A DNA stretch of 64,000 nt from an uncultured Lachnospiraceae bacterium (GTDB lineage Bacteria; Bacillota; Clostridia; Lachnospirales; Lachnospiraceae): assembly GCA_910583605.1 (NCBI GenBank), contig CAJTXN010000001.1, positions 372,001 through 436,000 of the forward strand, given 5' to 3'. Below the pieces are notes generated by a model. That model saw only the letters and a list, made by a program, of their open reading frames with translations. It made no database searches and was not told the DNA's origin. The stretch's first letter is position 1. Each line of letters starts with the position of its first letter. The position numbers were made by a program, and so were the translations under genes. Of the stretch, positions 43,607 through 52,430 are shown piece after piece.

Positions 43607-45721
43607 CTACTTTATGGTAATCTTTTTGGGCGTTGACCATGCACCATAACGTATTTTTCCATTCACATAGCGATAAGCCCGAACCTTATAATAATAACTC
43701 TTTCCGGAAGGACGATTCAGTTCGGTAAAACTGTTGGTTTTAATCTGACCTGCTTTCGTATAAGTTCCGTCTGCCTTGCTGCATCTGTAAACCATATACC
43801 CGCTTGCACCATTGACACTTGTCCAGGATAATTCCGCTTTTCCATAAACATTGGAAACCGTTTTCAGATTATAAACCGTTCCTAATTTTGGTGATTTCCA
43901 GACTTTTTCACTGAATTCACTCTTGGATGTTAATGTACTCTGTTTTCTGATGGCCTTAACCTTATAGAAATAAGTAAATCCGGTTGTCAGGTTGGTATTA
44001 TAAAATGTTGTAGACGTTGTGGTCTTAATCAGCCGGTATGTACCATTCTTGGATATAGAGCGGTAAATCTCATATGCGGTAGCACCTGCCACAGGTGAGA
44101 ATGTAACTTTCACCGTATTATACCCTGATGCTTCCGCCTTAACATTTAACGGCTTATTCAATAATGCCTTGGTATTGACTACATTGGTAAAAGAACTATA
44201 AACATATTCATTGCTGTTACTTCCGACTGCCCGTATGGCTCTTACCTTATAATAGTATCTCTGACCGGTAGTAATGTTGTCATTGACATAAAAGTTATCA
44301 GAAGTCGTGGCAATCTTAACAAATGTTCCGGTAGAAGTTTTTGTTCTGTATATTTCATATCCTGTCGCATCCGAAGAAGCATTCCATGTCAGTTTAATTG
44401 TATTATAATCCATCGGTTCCGCATTAAAAGCAGATGGCTGATTCGCATACAGTTTTGCACTGGCAGCACTGCTGTAAACACTGGAATCCTGTGAATTACA
44501 TGCCTGAACCCTGTAATAATAAGAAACTCCGCTCGGAATCTTTGTATCCGTATAAGCAGTCTTTGTAGTCTCGGCTATTTTCTCAAATCCCTTATCCGGA
44601 TAATTACTCCTATAGATAATATACTTTTCGGTCTCGGCTGTTCTGTCCCAGGTTAAAACAACTTTATTTTTATTGATTATGGTGGTTCTGACATTCACAG
44701 GTTCCGGAAGCCTGTGCAGTCCGTTGGAAACATCATAGGTAACCGCATTGGTAAAGTCCGCATTAACGCCCGTAAAGGCATAATTTACATCAACATTTCC
44801 CTCTATGCCGGGAATACTGCCCTTGGATGTATACTGCCACATAATATAGACGCCGTCATATGTGCAGACGTCGCTATACTGGGCCACCCATTTTGGCCAT
44901 TGATTGAATCTCGGATCTGTCAGGATTGTGGTAAACCAGTATTTATTGGCATATATTCCCACCTCAAATCCTGCCCTTGATATGGAATTACAAAAAGTTT
45001 CGGCTATATCTCCGATGGTACCGGCACTCAATGTTCCCGTAGTCCCGGAATCTTCCAGATCATACCAGACTTTATAAGGAAAGGTATGACCTGCTATCAT
45101 TCGAAGAACATGGTCAGCCTCACTCTGTGCCTCTGCCGTATTCGTTGCATAGGAATACAGATAAACTCCCATCGGTATCCCCAGTCTGGAACATTCCTGC
45201 ATATTGTAGACAAACTTAATATCATCCTGTTCCAGATAATTAGAACCAAAACCGCACCGGATAATTGCAAAATCCACCAGACCGCTGTTATATACCTGAT
45301 TCCAGTCAATGATTTCATTCCATTTTGATACATCAATACCTTTTACGTTTTTCTTACCGGATACAATATTGGAAGCCTCACTCATTTTACCGTTTCCATA
45401 TGCATACACTTTAAAATAATATGTAGTATTATCCTGCAATCCTTTCAATAACAGCTTGTTTACAGTCAGTCCGCAGATCAGCTCATATCCTGATGTTTTT
45501 GACGTTGACATATATACATAATATTTTTCTGCACCTGCAACCGTATTCCATCTTAAATATACGGTATCCACTTTTGGATTATACAGTTCCATCTGTCTGG
45601 GTGCAGCAATTGAACTGTCTGCATAAAAATCCCTGCCGGAAATCAATATCATTATTAAAATTAAAACAGACATCACGGCAATCATCCGAATGTTCCTTAA
45701 TAATTTTATTTTTTTGTACAT
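43607..45721 (-). CDS. Secreted GH25 muramidase with fibronectin III repeats
   Basis: 704-residue secreted cell-wall hydrolase. An N-terminal signal or anchor segment (about residues 12-30) is followed by one FnIII-like repeat (~38-125), a GH25 lysozyme domain (~127-330) and four more FnIII-like repeats (~340-704). In the GH25 domain Asp130 (GIDVSKW) and Asp221/Glu223 (VWYDLEDSG) fit the catalytic acidic residues; MWQYTSKGSIPGIEGNVDVN is its usual end. FnIII repeats share VxLxWxxxxGAxxYxVYRS and YYYKVRA patterns. It probably cleaves MurNAc-GlcNAc bonds in growth or sporulation; its position beside sigE suggests the latter only weakly. Confidence 0.9.
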   Translation of the reverse strand: MYKKIKLLRNIRMIAVMSVLILIMILISGRDFYADSSIAAPRQMELYNPKVDTVYLRWNTVAGAEKYYVYMSTSKTSGYELICGLTVNKLLLKGLQDNTTYYFKVYAYGNGKMSEASNIVSGKKNVKGIDVSKWNEIIDWNQVYNSGLVDFAIIRCGFGSNYLEQDDIKFVYNMQECSRLGIPMGVYLYSYATNTAEAQSEADHVLRMIAGHTFPYKVWYDLEDSGTTGTLSAGTIGDIAETFCNSISRAGFEVGIYANKYWFTTILTDPRFNQWPKWVAQYSDVCTYDGVYIMWQYTSKGSIPGIEGNVDVNYAFTGVNADFTNAVTYDVSNGLHRLPEPVNVRTTIINKNKVVLTWDRTAETEKYIIYRSNYPDKGFEKIAETTKTAYTDTKIPSGVSYYYRVQACNSQDSSVYSSAASAKLYANQPSAFNAEPMDYNTIKLTWNASSDATGYEIYRTKTSTGTFVKIATTSDNFYVNDNITTGQRYYYKVRAIRAVGSNSNEYVYSSFTNVVNTKALLNKPLNVKAEASGYNTVKVTFSPVAGATAYEIYRSISKNGTYRLIKTTTSTTFYNTNLTTGFTYFYKVKAIRKQSTLTSKSEFSEKVWKSPKLGTVYNLKTVSNVYGKAELSWTSVNGASGYMVYRCSKADGTYTKAGQIKTNSFTELNRPSGKSYYYKVRAYRYVNGKIRYGAWSTPKKITIK

Positions 45722-45890
45722 TCTAATTTTCAGTTCACCCTTTCTTTCATTTTTTTTGGAAATATATCCGGTTAGTTCATTATATCAGACTATCTATTGA
45801 TTTACAATTCATTTGGGCTGTAAATAAATTGTAAAATATCCTTTAATTTCCTAACTTTTTTTAATCCATCCTGCTGTCCGGCAGGCAAAG

Positions 45891-45914
45891 AAAAAAGCGG
45901 TTTCTCCGACCGCC
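45891..45914 (-). terminator. Terminator of sigE
   Basis: GCGGT/ACCGC short stem on the minus strand followed by TTTTTTC, 23 bp after the sigE stop. Confidence 0.75.
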
Positions 45915-45937
45915 ATTTCTCATAAATATTTTTTCAT

Positions 45938-46678
45938 TTAAAAGCATTTCACAATTTCTTTCTTCAACCGCTTAATAATTTTCTTCTCCAGCCTTGATAT
46001 ATAGGATTGGGAAATCCCCAACAGATCCGCAACCTCTTTTTGTGTCATTTCCTCACCATCGGGATTGCTTAGACCAAACCGCAGCTCAATGATCGTTTTT
46101 TCTCTGGTATTTAACTTAGAGATTGCTTTAATCAGCAGTTTCCGCTCCACCTCGTCTTCAATGTCTTTGCAGATCACATCTTCATCCGTACCCAGAACAT
46201 CTGACAAAAGCAATTCATTTCCGTCCCAGTCCACATTCAGCGGCTCGTCAATGGAAACCTCCATTTTTGTCTTACTGTTCCTTCTCAGATACATCAGTAT
46301 TTCATTCTCAATACATCTGGAAGCATAGGTAGCCAGCTTAATATTTTTCTGCGGGTTAAAGGTATTGATGGACTTAATCAGGCCTATGGTCCCGATGGAA
46401 ATCAGATCCTCTACCCCCACCCCGGTATTGTCAAATTTTTTTGCTATGTACACCACCAGACGCAGATTTCTCTCAATCAGTGTTGTTCTTGCCTGAGAAT
46501 CCTCTTCGGTTGCAAGTTTTTCAATCACTTCCTGTTCCGACTTTGCATCCAGCGGCGGCGGCAGCACCTCCGTACCGCCTATATAATGAATATCCCCTTT
46601 TTTTGCGAATAATACATTTTTAATGCCAGGTATAACCTTAAACTGTAATCTGTTCGGAATTGATACCTTTATTACCAT
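45938..46678 (-). CDS. sigE: RNA polymerase sigma-E precursor (mother cell)
   Basis: Early mother-cell sporulation sigma factor made as an inactive pro-protein and cut by SpoIIGA. The 246 residues start at the ATG at 46678 with GGGGAG. The pro-sequence ends in the conserved HYIGGTEVLPPPL, which matches the known processing region. Region 2 holds DLISIGTIGLIKSINTFNP and ATYASRCIENEILMYLRR, region 4 EVADLLGISQSYISRLEKKI. It overlaps no other gene but follows spoIIGA by 25 bp, the conserved spoIIG operon order. Confidence 0.97.
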   Translation of the reverse strand: MVIKVSIPNRLQFKVIPGIKNVLFAKKGDIHYIGGTEVLPPPLDAKSEQEVIEKLATEEDSQARTTLIERNLRLVVYIAKKFDNTGVGVEDLISIGTIGLIKSINTFNPQKNIKLATYASRCIENEILMYLRRNSKTKMEVSIDEPLNVDWDGNELLLSDVLGTDEDVICKDIEDEVERKLLIKAISKLNTREKTIIELRFGLSNPDGEEMTQKEVADLLGISQSYISRLEKKIIKRLKKEIVKCF

Positions 46679-46703
46679 TTGCAATTCTCCCCTGCTAATT
46701 ATT

Positions 46704-47624
46704 TCACTTGTTTTCAAATGCATCCTTGTTCAGTATCATGGTATATTCGCCAATTGCTGATAACTTTCCCTTATAAATAGCTATCACAGACTGTTCAAGC
46801 ACTATCTCGTTCCTGTTTTCGTCACCTGAAATGCAGTTCTCTTTCCCCATACTGCTTCCGCCCATGTTTCGTATAACTATTTTTTCAACCCTTATTCCAT
46901 ATATTATACCATGTTCCGTTCCAACCGAATGGTATGGAATGACACAGAATTTTTCTTTTATTGTTTCATCTCCTTCCAATATTTCCTTCAGTATCTCATA
47001 TTCGGCCATATGTACGATCTTACCGGAAACCGGCTCCCTCAGACTGTTGCCCGTATCATATAGCGCCACGCATGTAACCTCTCTCCCCTTATGGTACAGA
47101 CTGACACGATACAGATTCTTTTCTCCTCTTTTCCACCAAAAAAGGTATCTCCATATGACACTGATCATGATGTATGTTAAAAGTGTGACCATTACAAATC
47201 TTACCACCGGAATTCCTTTATAATAACCGTTGTTATGTATCAATATCCTTCGGAACCATACTCCAAAACCAGTGGAATAATACAAAACATTCATAATTCC
47301 CCCGGCCGCAAATGTAATAATATACAGCATTATTGTCTGTTTTACAGTTTTTTTCAGATTGGAATATCCGAAACTTATCAGCGACATACTCCCGGCAATC
47401 AGCACATTTGCTCCCAGCAATAGCGGAGAATTTCTTATAAGCGGTGTGGTGATCACTATTATGCTGTAACATGCGCCTGCAAATGCCCCTGCCAGAGTCC
47501 GGTACTTCCTGTGGTCATCTTTCAGAACTGCTTTCGTGATACGAAGTAATATGTAATCCAGACAATAATTAATTGCGAAAAAAACATCCAGATATATAAT
47601 AAACTGATTATTATCCTGTGGCAT
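46704..47624 (-). CDS. spoIIGA: Sigma-E processing peptidase SpoIIGA
   Basis: Membrane-embedded aspartic protease that activates pro-sigma-E. The 306-residue protein has about five hydrophobic segments (residues 8-165) and a C-terminal protease half. The catalytic Asp190 lies in VALYDTGNSLREPVSGK, the DTG motif of retropepsin-like proteases; a second site is expected by dimerisation. The ATG at 47624 has a strong GGAGGTTGA 19 bases upstream, which is far, so the actual start might differ. It precedes sigE and is driven by the spoIIG-like promoter at 47663-47738. Confidence 0.95.
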   Translation of the reverse strand: MPQDNNQFIIYLDVFFAINYCLDYILLRITKAVLKDDHRKYRTLAGAFAGACYSIIVITTPLIRNSPLLLGANVLIAGSMSLISFGYSNLKKTVKQTIMLYIITFAAGGIMNVLYYSTGFGVWFRRILIHNNGYYKGIPVVRFVMVTLLTYIMISVIWRYLFWWKRGEKNLYRVSLYHKGREVTCVALYDTGNSLREPVSGKIVHMAEYEILKEILEGDETIKEKFCVIPYHSVGTEHGIIYGIRVEKIVIRNMGGSSMGKENCISGDENRNEIVLEQSVIAIYKGKLSAIGEYTMILNKDAFENK

Positions 47625-47662
47625 CGTTCTGCTTTTTGTTCAACCTCCTCTCAACATCCGGT

Positions 47663-47738
47663 ATTATACCGCAATCTGAAATTATTTTTTGTCATAACTT
47701 GTAGGAAAAATCAAAAAATTGTTTGACATGTTTCGACC
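47663..47738 (-). promoter_or_regulatory. spoIIG-type promoter with long spacer and tandem Spo0A-like boxes
   Basis: On the minus strand -35 ATGACA (47690-47695) and -10 TATAAT (47663-47668) are separated by 21 bp. Upstream lie GGTCGAA (47732-47738) and TGTCAAA (47722-47728), 10 bp apart in tandem, each within one or two bases of the Spo0A box TGTCGAA. The Bacillus subtilis spoIIG promoter is known for a 22-bp spacer and tandem 0A boxes. Control by Spo0A and sigma-A is inferred. Whether the boxes are bound is untested. Confidence 0.6.
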
Positions 47739-47760
47739 AATAAGATAAAGACGGCTAAAA

Positions 47761-47786
47761 TTAAAAAACTGCTCATTCCTGAGCAG
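47761..47786 (-). terminator. Terminator of ftsZ
   Basis: CTGCTCA/TGAGCAG stem with a 4-nt loop, followed on the minus strand by TTTTTTAATTTT, 9 bp after the ftsZ stop. Confidence 0.88.
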
Positions 47787-47794
47787 CTCTCTTT

Positions 47795-48994
47795 CTAATT
47801 ATTTCTGTTCTTTTTCAAAAATTCCGGTATATTCAAAGACTTCTCTTCTTTCTTCGCCACCGGCTGACTAGTAATAAACGGTTTTACATTCGTCTGTGCC
47901 GACGACGGTCTCGAATAGCTTCCGGTTGTTCCCATACCTGTGCCGGCGCTTCCGGTTCTTCCGCCAAAGGAACGGGCAGATACCGTTGAAGAAGTTGTGA
48001 CTCCGCTTAATCTGGATCCCATTCCAAAGGACGGTTTTGCGTTATTCTCTTCCAGACCCGTTGCAATGACTGTAATGGTACATTCGTCCGGATATGTATC
48101 ATCATATCTTGCACCAAAAATTATCTCTGATTCTTCTCCTGTCAAATCCTGCACATAGCTTGCGGCTTCATTGGCTTCCATCAGGCTGATATCACCGGAT
48201 ATGTTAATAATGACATGAGAAGCACCTTCAATGGTAGTTTCCAGCAGCGGACTGGTAACTGCCGCCTGAACAGCTTCATTCGCCTTATCATCGCCTTTTG
48301 CAACACCAATGCCGATATGGGCAACACCCTTGTCCTTCATTACTGTCTGTACATCCGCAAAATCCAGATTAATCAGTGCAGGAACGTTGATCAGGTCCGT
48401 AATTCCCTGTACTGCCTGCTGTAATACCTCATCTGCTTTTTTTAATGCCTCCGGCATAGTGGTCCTTCTGTCTACGATCTCTAATAATTTATCATTCGGA
48501 ATTACTATCAGGGTATCCACGGAATCTTTCAGCTTTTCAATACCGCCCAGAGCATTATTCATGCGGGCCTTTGCTTCAAAGCGAAAGGGTTTTGTTACCA
48601 CGCCTACCGTAAGAATCCCCATTTCTTTTGCTATCTTTGCAACAACAGGGGCTGCACCAGTTCCGGTTCCGCCGCCCATACCGCAGGTAACAAATACCAT
48701 GTCGGCACCTTTGATCGCCTGTGTGATTTCTTCAATATTTTCTTCTGCTGCCTTCTCACCGACTTCCGGAACTGCTCCGCAGCCGAGACCTTTTGTCAGT
48801 TTTTCACCTACCTGCAGTGCTGTTGGCGCCTTGCAAAGCTTTAACGCCTGCTTGTCCGTATTAATTCCAATAAACTCAACACCACCGATACTTTCATCTA
48901 TCATTCTATTAACGGCATTGTTTCCAGCTCCACCTACACCTACGACAATAATCTTCGCAGCTGACTCTGCCTCATTTGTTTTAATCTCTAACAA
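47795..48994 (-). CDS. ftsZ: Cell division protein FtsZ
   Basis: Tubulin-like GTPase that forms the division ring. GVGGAGNNAVNRM and GGGTGTGAAPVVAK are the nucleotide-binding and tubulin signature motifs; NLDFADVQTVMKDKG is the T7 loop region. A Ser/Thr/Gly-rich linker precedes the conserved C-terminal peptide NIPEFLKK, which binds FtsA/SepF-type partners. 399 residues from a TTG at 48994, preceded by AAAGGAGG; the ATG at 49057 further upstream has no ribosome site. It closes the division cluster and has its own promoter; no ftsA is present in the cluster. Confidence 0.97.
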   Translation of the reverse strand: MLEIKTNEAESAAKIIVVGVGGAGNNAVNRMIDESIGGVEFIGINTDKQALKLCKAPTALQVGEKLTKGLGCGAVPEVGEKAAEENIEEITQAIKGADMVFVTCGMGGGTGTGAAPVVAKIAKEMGILTVGVVTKPFRFEAKARMNNALGGIEKLKDSVDTLIVIPNDKLLEIVDRRTTMPEALKKADEVLQQAVQGITDLINVPALINLDFADVQTVMKDKGVAHIGIGVAKGDDKANEAVQAAVTSPLLETTIEGASHVIINISGDISLMEANEAASYVQDLTGEESEIIFGARYDDTYPDECTITVIATGLEENNAKPSFGMGSRLSGVTTSSTVSARSFGGRTGSAGTGMGTTGSYSRPSSAQTNVKPFITSQPVAKKEEKSLNIPEFLKKNRNN

Positions 48995-49065
48995 GGGTTT
49001 TTCCTCCTTTAATACTTTTTTGTACCCTATTCCTGTAATATGTACATAATAAAACACCTTATTCT

Positions 49066-49094
49066 ATAATATATTCATTTAAGAAAATAATCAA
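49066..49094 (-). promoter_or_regulatory. Sigma-A-type promoter of ftsZ
   Basis: TTGATT (49089-49094) and TATTAT (49066-49071) on the minus strand with a 17-bp spacer, in the gap after ftsQ. Confidence 0.6.
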
Positions 49095-49130
49095 CTGTTA
49101 TTTTAATTTTTTTCATTTTTCTTACAGCTT

Positions 49131-49859
49131 TCAATGCTTTTTAAACGTGTATCCGTTTCCGTTTTCGTCATATTCCTTCATATTCAGCGTACCGCTTAAT
49201 CCTGAAAGGTTCGGCATCATATCTGCCAGACTCTGTATTTTTTCAACCATATCAGTATTTTTTCCCAGTTCCACTACCACCTGTTCCATATACAGTGTAA
49301 CTTCCTGATTCTCCGAAATATAAATCCTGTCCACTCCAACTTCATATTTTGCTAATGCCTGGGTTAAATCCAGAATCAGATGAAATATCTTTTCATCTCC
49401 CACCGGCAATGTCTCGTCCAATACGATATAATCAAATTTTAATCCGGTTATCCTTGGTATATTTTCAATTTCCTCCGTTGAACTTTCCACAATGGTTCCG
49501 TCTTTATCAAAATACATATTAACGCCTTTATATTGAACATAACCTATAATTTTCTTTTCATATACGGTTATTTTAATTTTCTGCAGGGATGTAAATTCCA
49601 CATCATATTCATCCACAAAAGGAATCTTTTCCTGCTTTCCAAATTTTGTTTTATAATATAATATAAAAGGATTTCTATCCAGGTCGGATTTGAATATATA
49701 TGCAGTCATTTCTTCTTTCGTATATTTTTGATTTCCCCGGATTTCAATTTCTCCGTCATCAATTCGCAATGTATATGCAATACAGCCTCCGGCTGCAATT
49801 AGAAACAGCAATATCAAAACAATTTTAAATGTATGTTTTCTGCCTTTGCTTCTGCTCAT
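49131..49859 (-). CDS. ftsQ: Cell division protein FtsQ/DivIB
   Basis: 242-residue bitopic division protein that scaffolds FtsL and FtsB-like partners. One membrane span (about residues 11-29) is followed by a POTRA domain (~34-105; IEIRGNQKYTKEEMTAYIF) and the beta-rich domain (GVDRIYISENQEVTLYMEQV). It lies 6 bp after murA and upstream of ftsZ, the usual division-cluster place. Length and topology are normal for DivIB of Clostridia. Confidence 0.88.
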   Translation of the reverse strand: MSRSKGRKHTFKIVLILLFLIAAGGCIAYTLRIDDGEIEIRGNQKYTKEEMTAYIFKSDLDRNPFILYYKTKFGKQEKIPFVDEYDVEFTSLQKIKITVYEKKIIGYVQYKGVNMYFDKDGTIVESSTEEIENIPRITGLKFDYIVLDETLPVGDEKIFHLILDLTQALAKYEVGVDRIYISENQEVTLYMEQVVVELGKNTDMVEKIQSLADMMPNLSGLSGTLNMKEYDENGNGYTFKKH

Positions 49860-49865
49860 GGGTAC

Positions 49866-51146
49866 CTATGTCCTCCGCATCTTTATGTTAACTCCAAGTT
49901 CCCTGAAATCACGTTCCAGATTTTCATATCCCCGCTCTATATATTCCGCATCTTCCACTATGGTTTCTCCATCCGACACCAGTCCGGCGATTACCAGCGC
50001 CGCACCTCCCCTCAGGTCCGGTGCCTGAACGCTGCAGCCGGTCAGCCGGCTGACCCCGTTGATCAATGCCACCCGCTCGCTGACCACCTGAATATCTGCT
50101 CCCATTTTTTTCAGCATATCGGCCGTATTCAGACGGTTTTCAAATACATTTTCAACAATGATCCCGGTTTCCGCCTTTTTACACATCACCGCCATAAACT
50201 GTGACTGCATGTCGGTGGGGAACCCCGGATATGGTGCCGTGGAAATGATAAAATCACCTGCATACATATGATGTTCTGGCAACACCCGTGCTTCCAGCAC
50301 CATATTATCTTCTTCACAGGTATATTTCAGGCCCATCCGGGAACAGAGCATCATTACTTCCGAATCAATATGAGGCCGTACTCCATGCAGTACTATCCTT
50401 CCTCCTGCCGCCACAGCCGCGGCTGCATAAGTACCGGCAACAATCCGGTCGGAACCGATGGTATACCGGCTCTCATGAAGTTCTTTTACGCCTTTTATCA
50501 TAATCCGGGAACTACCGGCTCCGGTGATATCGGCTCCCATACCATTTAACATATTACAAAGTTCAACGATTTCCGGCTCTCTGGCAACATTTTCCAGAAT
50601 CACAATATATCCGTCGGATAATACCGAAGCCAGAATCCCGTTTTCCGTGGCACCCACACTGGCATACCGTAGTATCATATGACAGTCTCCATGAATTCTG
50701 CCTGATGCCATAATCATCTCATCATCATGTTCTTCCGTTTCATACCCCAGTTCCCGGAATATTTCCAGATGGATGTCTATTTTTCGGTTTCCGATCTTAC
50801 AACCTCCGGGATAGGAAAGCCGGACACTGCCCATTCTTCCCAGCAACACTCCCAGCATAACCACGGAAGACCGAAGCTTCTTTACGTCAGCGGCCGGTAT
50901 ATCGGCATAATCCGTTTTGGAAGCATCTATGACCAGACTTTTTTTCTCCCGTCTGCACGTACATCCAATCGATTCAAGCAATCCTGTCATTTCCCTGACA
51001 TCCGAAATATCAGGACAATTATCAAGAACGGTAACTCCTTTGCAGAGAACTGCAGCAGCTATCATAGGCAATGCAGCATTTTTTGAACCCTGCAGTTCAA
51101 TTTCCCCATACAGACCATTCGGTCTTGTTAATTGAAAATATGACAT
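49866..51146 (-). CDS. murA: UDP-N-acetylglucosamine 1-carboxyvinyltransferase
   Basis: Enolpyruvyl transferase for the first committed step of peptidoglycan precursor synthesis, target of fosfomycin. K22-N23 lie in LQGSKNAALPMIAAAVL, the PEP-binding Cys is C116 in SYPGGCKIGNRKIDIH, and the C-terminal Asp-rich loop contains TAPYPGFPTDMQSQF. 426 residues, full length. It lies in the division cluster between ftsW and ftsQ, where other bacteria often carry murB, murC or murG. Clostridia frequently have two MurA paralogues; this could be either. Confidence 0.95.
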   Translation of the reverse strand: MSYFQLTRPNGLYGEIELQGSKNAALPMIAAAVLCKGVTVLDNCPDISDVREMTGLLESIGCTCRREKKSLVIDASKTDYADIPAADVKKLRSSVVMLGVLLGRMGSVRLSYPGGCKIGNRKIDIHLEIFRELGYETEEHDDEMIMASGRIHGDCHMILRYASVGATENGILASVLSDGYIVILENVAREPEIVELCNMLNGMGADITGAGSSRIMIKGVKELHESRYTIGSDRIVAGTYAAAAVAAGGRIVLHGVRPHIDSEVMMLCSRMGLKYTCEEDNMVLEARVLPEHHMYAGDFIISTAPYPGFPTDMQSQFMAVMCKKAETGIIVENVFENRLNTADMLKKMGADIQVVSERVALINGVSRLTGCSVQAPDLRGGAALVIAGLVSDGETIVEDAEYIERGYENLERDFRELGVNIKMRRT

Positions 51147-51241
51147 ATGCTCCCATCCGTTACTACATCAGCGATCCTTTGATGCAGACCGACAACAACT
51201 ATTTCTATATTATATTCACTGCATGGGATTTTGTTACCAAT

Positions 51242-52372
51242 TTATTCAAAACGGATTCTCTTTGATACGGACAATACCAAACCAATTTCCGCCAGAAGAC
51301 ATAATGTGGAGCTTCCTCCATAACTGACAAAGGGCAGGGTTACACCCGTATTGGGCATTGCGTTTGTGACAACCGCAATATTCATCACAACCTGCAATGC
51401 AATATGTGCCATAACTCCCACAACCAGCATGGAGCCGAATAAATCCCTGGCATTGTTGGCTACAATCATAAATCTCCAGATCAGAAAAATAAACAGTAAA
51501 ATAACTGCGATTCCACCGATCAGTCCCAGTTCCTCACAGATAACCGTAAATATCATATCATTCTGTGCTTCCGGTATGTATCCCAGTTTCTGTATCCCTT
51601 TTCCCAGCCCTTTGCCAAAAAGTCCGCCGGAACCCAATGCATATAAAGACTGCATGGTCTGATATCCGCCGTCGTTGGGATATGCCTGGGGATTCAGCCA
51701 GACGTTAAACCGCTCCAGACGATAGGGTTCTGCGATAATGGCAACTATTACCGCAGCCACGCCCATTCCGGCAATTTCCACAAAGTATATGATTCTGGGG
51801 CATGAGACAAACAGCATAATGGCACCGATTCCGGCAATTACAATGGCAGAACTTAAGTTACTGGTAACAACAGCCACCAGTCCCGCGATTATAATGGTAT
51901 AAGCAAGACCAGTAAAAAATACTTTGGCTTTTTTTAACCGTCTGGAATTCCGGTTGATAAAAAATGCCATAAAAATAATCAGTCCTAATTTGGCAACCTC
52001 ACTGGGCTGGACACTCATCCCCAGATTAATCCATCGTCTGGCACCGTTCCTCTCAATTCCCAGTGGAGAAAGCACCATCAAAATCAACAGTACGGAACCG
52101 ATAAATGCCAGAAGAGCCAGCGCCGGTTTATTAAACCATTCATAATTCAGACGGATTACAACTATCATAACTCCAAATCCCAGAACCGTTGACAGCAACT
52201 GTTTCTTCAGGTAGTAGCCGGAATCCCCATATTCCATCGCCGACTCATAATAACTGGCACTATACAGCATAACAAGCCCAAAGCAAAGCATAAAAATGAC
52301 AATAAACAATAAACTGTAATCAAAATATACTCCGCCCTGATGCATATTTCTTTTTCCTGCTCTCTGACCCAT
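51242..52372 (-). CDS. ftsW: SEDS-family peptidoglycan polymerase FtsW/SpoVE-like
   Basis: Multi-pass lipid II polymerase of the SEDS family. It has about ten hydrophobic segments; the motif NLGMSVQPSEVAKLGLIIF contains the conserved Pro-Ser-Glu, and NTGVTLPFVSYGGSSTLCLL is the C-terminal family signature. The conserved GKGIQKLGYIPEAQNDMIF carries the catalytic-site region with Glu and Asp. 376 residues from the ATG at 52372. It lies between murD and murA. With two class B PBPs in the cluster, it could act as FtsW in division or SpoVE in the spore cortex, or both. Confidence 0.92.
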   Translation of the reverse strand: MGQRAGKRNMHQGGVYFDYSLLFIVIFMLCFGLVMLYSASYYESAMEYGDSGYYLKKQLLSTVLGFGVMIVVIRLNYEWFNKPALALLAFIGSVLLILMVLSPLGIERNGARRWINLGMSVQPSEVAKLGLIIFMAFFINRNSRRLKKAKVFFTGLAYTIIIAGLVAVVTSNLSSAIVIAGIGAIMLFVSCPRIIYFVEIAGMGVAAVIVAIIAEPYRLERFNVWLNPQAYPNDGGYQTMQSLYALGSGGLFGKGLGKGIQKLGYIPEAQNDMIFTVICEELGLIGGIAVILLFIFLIWRFMIVANNARDLFGSMLVVGVMAHIALQVVMNIAVVTNAMPNTGVTLPFVSYGGSSTLCLLAEIGLVLSVSKRIRFE

Positions 52373-52430
52373 ATCTTTCCTCATTTCTGCCTGTTTTTAC
52401 CTGACTTTGATAAATCTACAGACAACTAAT

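Noticed and set aside
48309..49049. 246-codon plus-strand open frame opposite ftsZ
   Set aside because: It mirrors the highly biased ftsZ coding strand, is Thr/Ser/Pro-rich without domain features and has no ribosome site.
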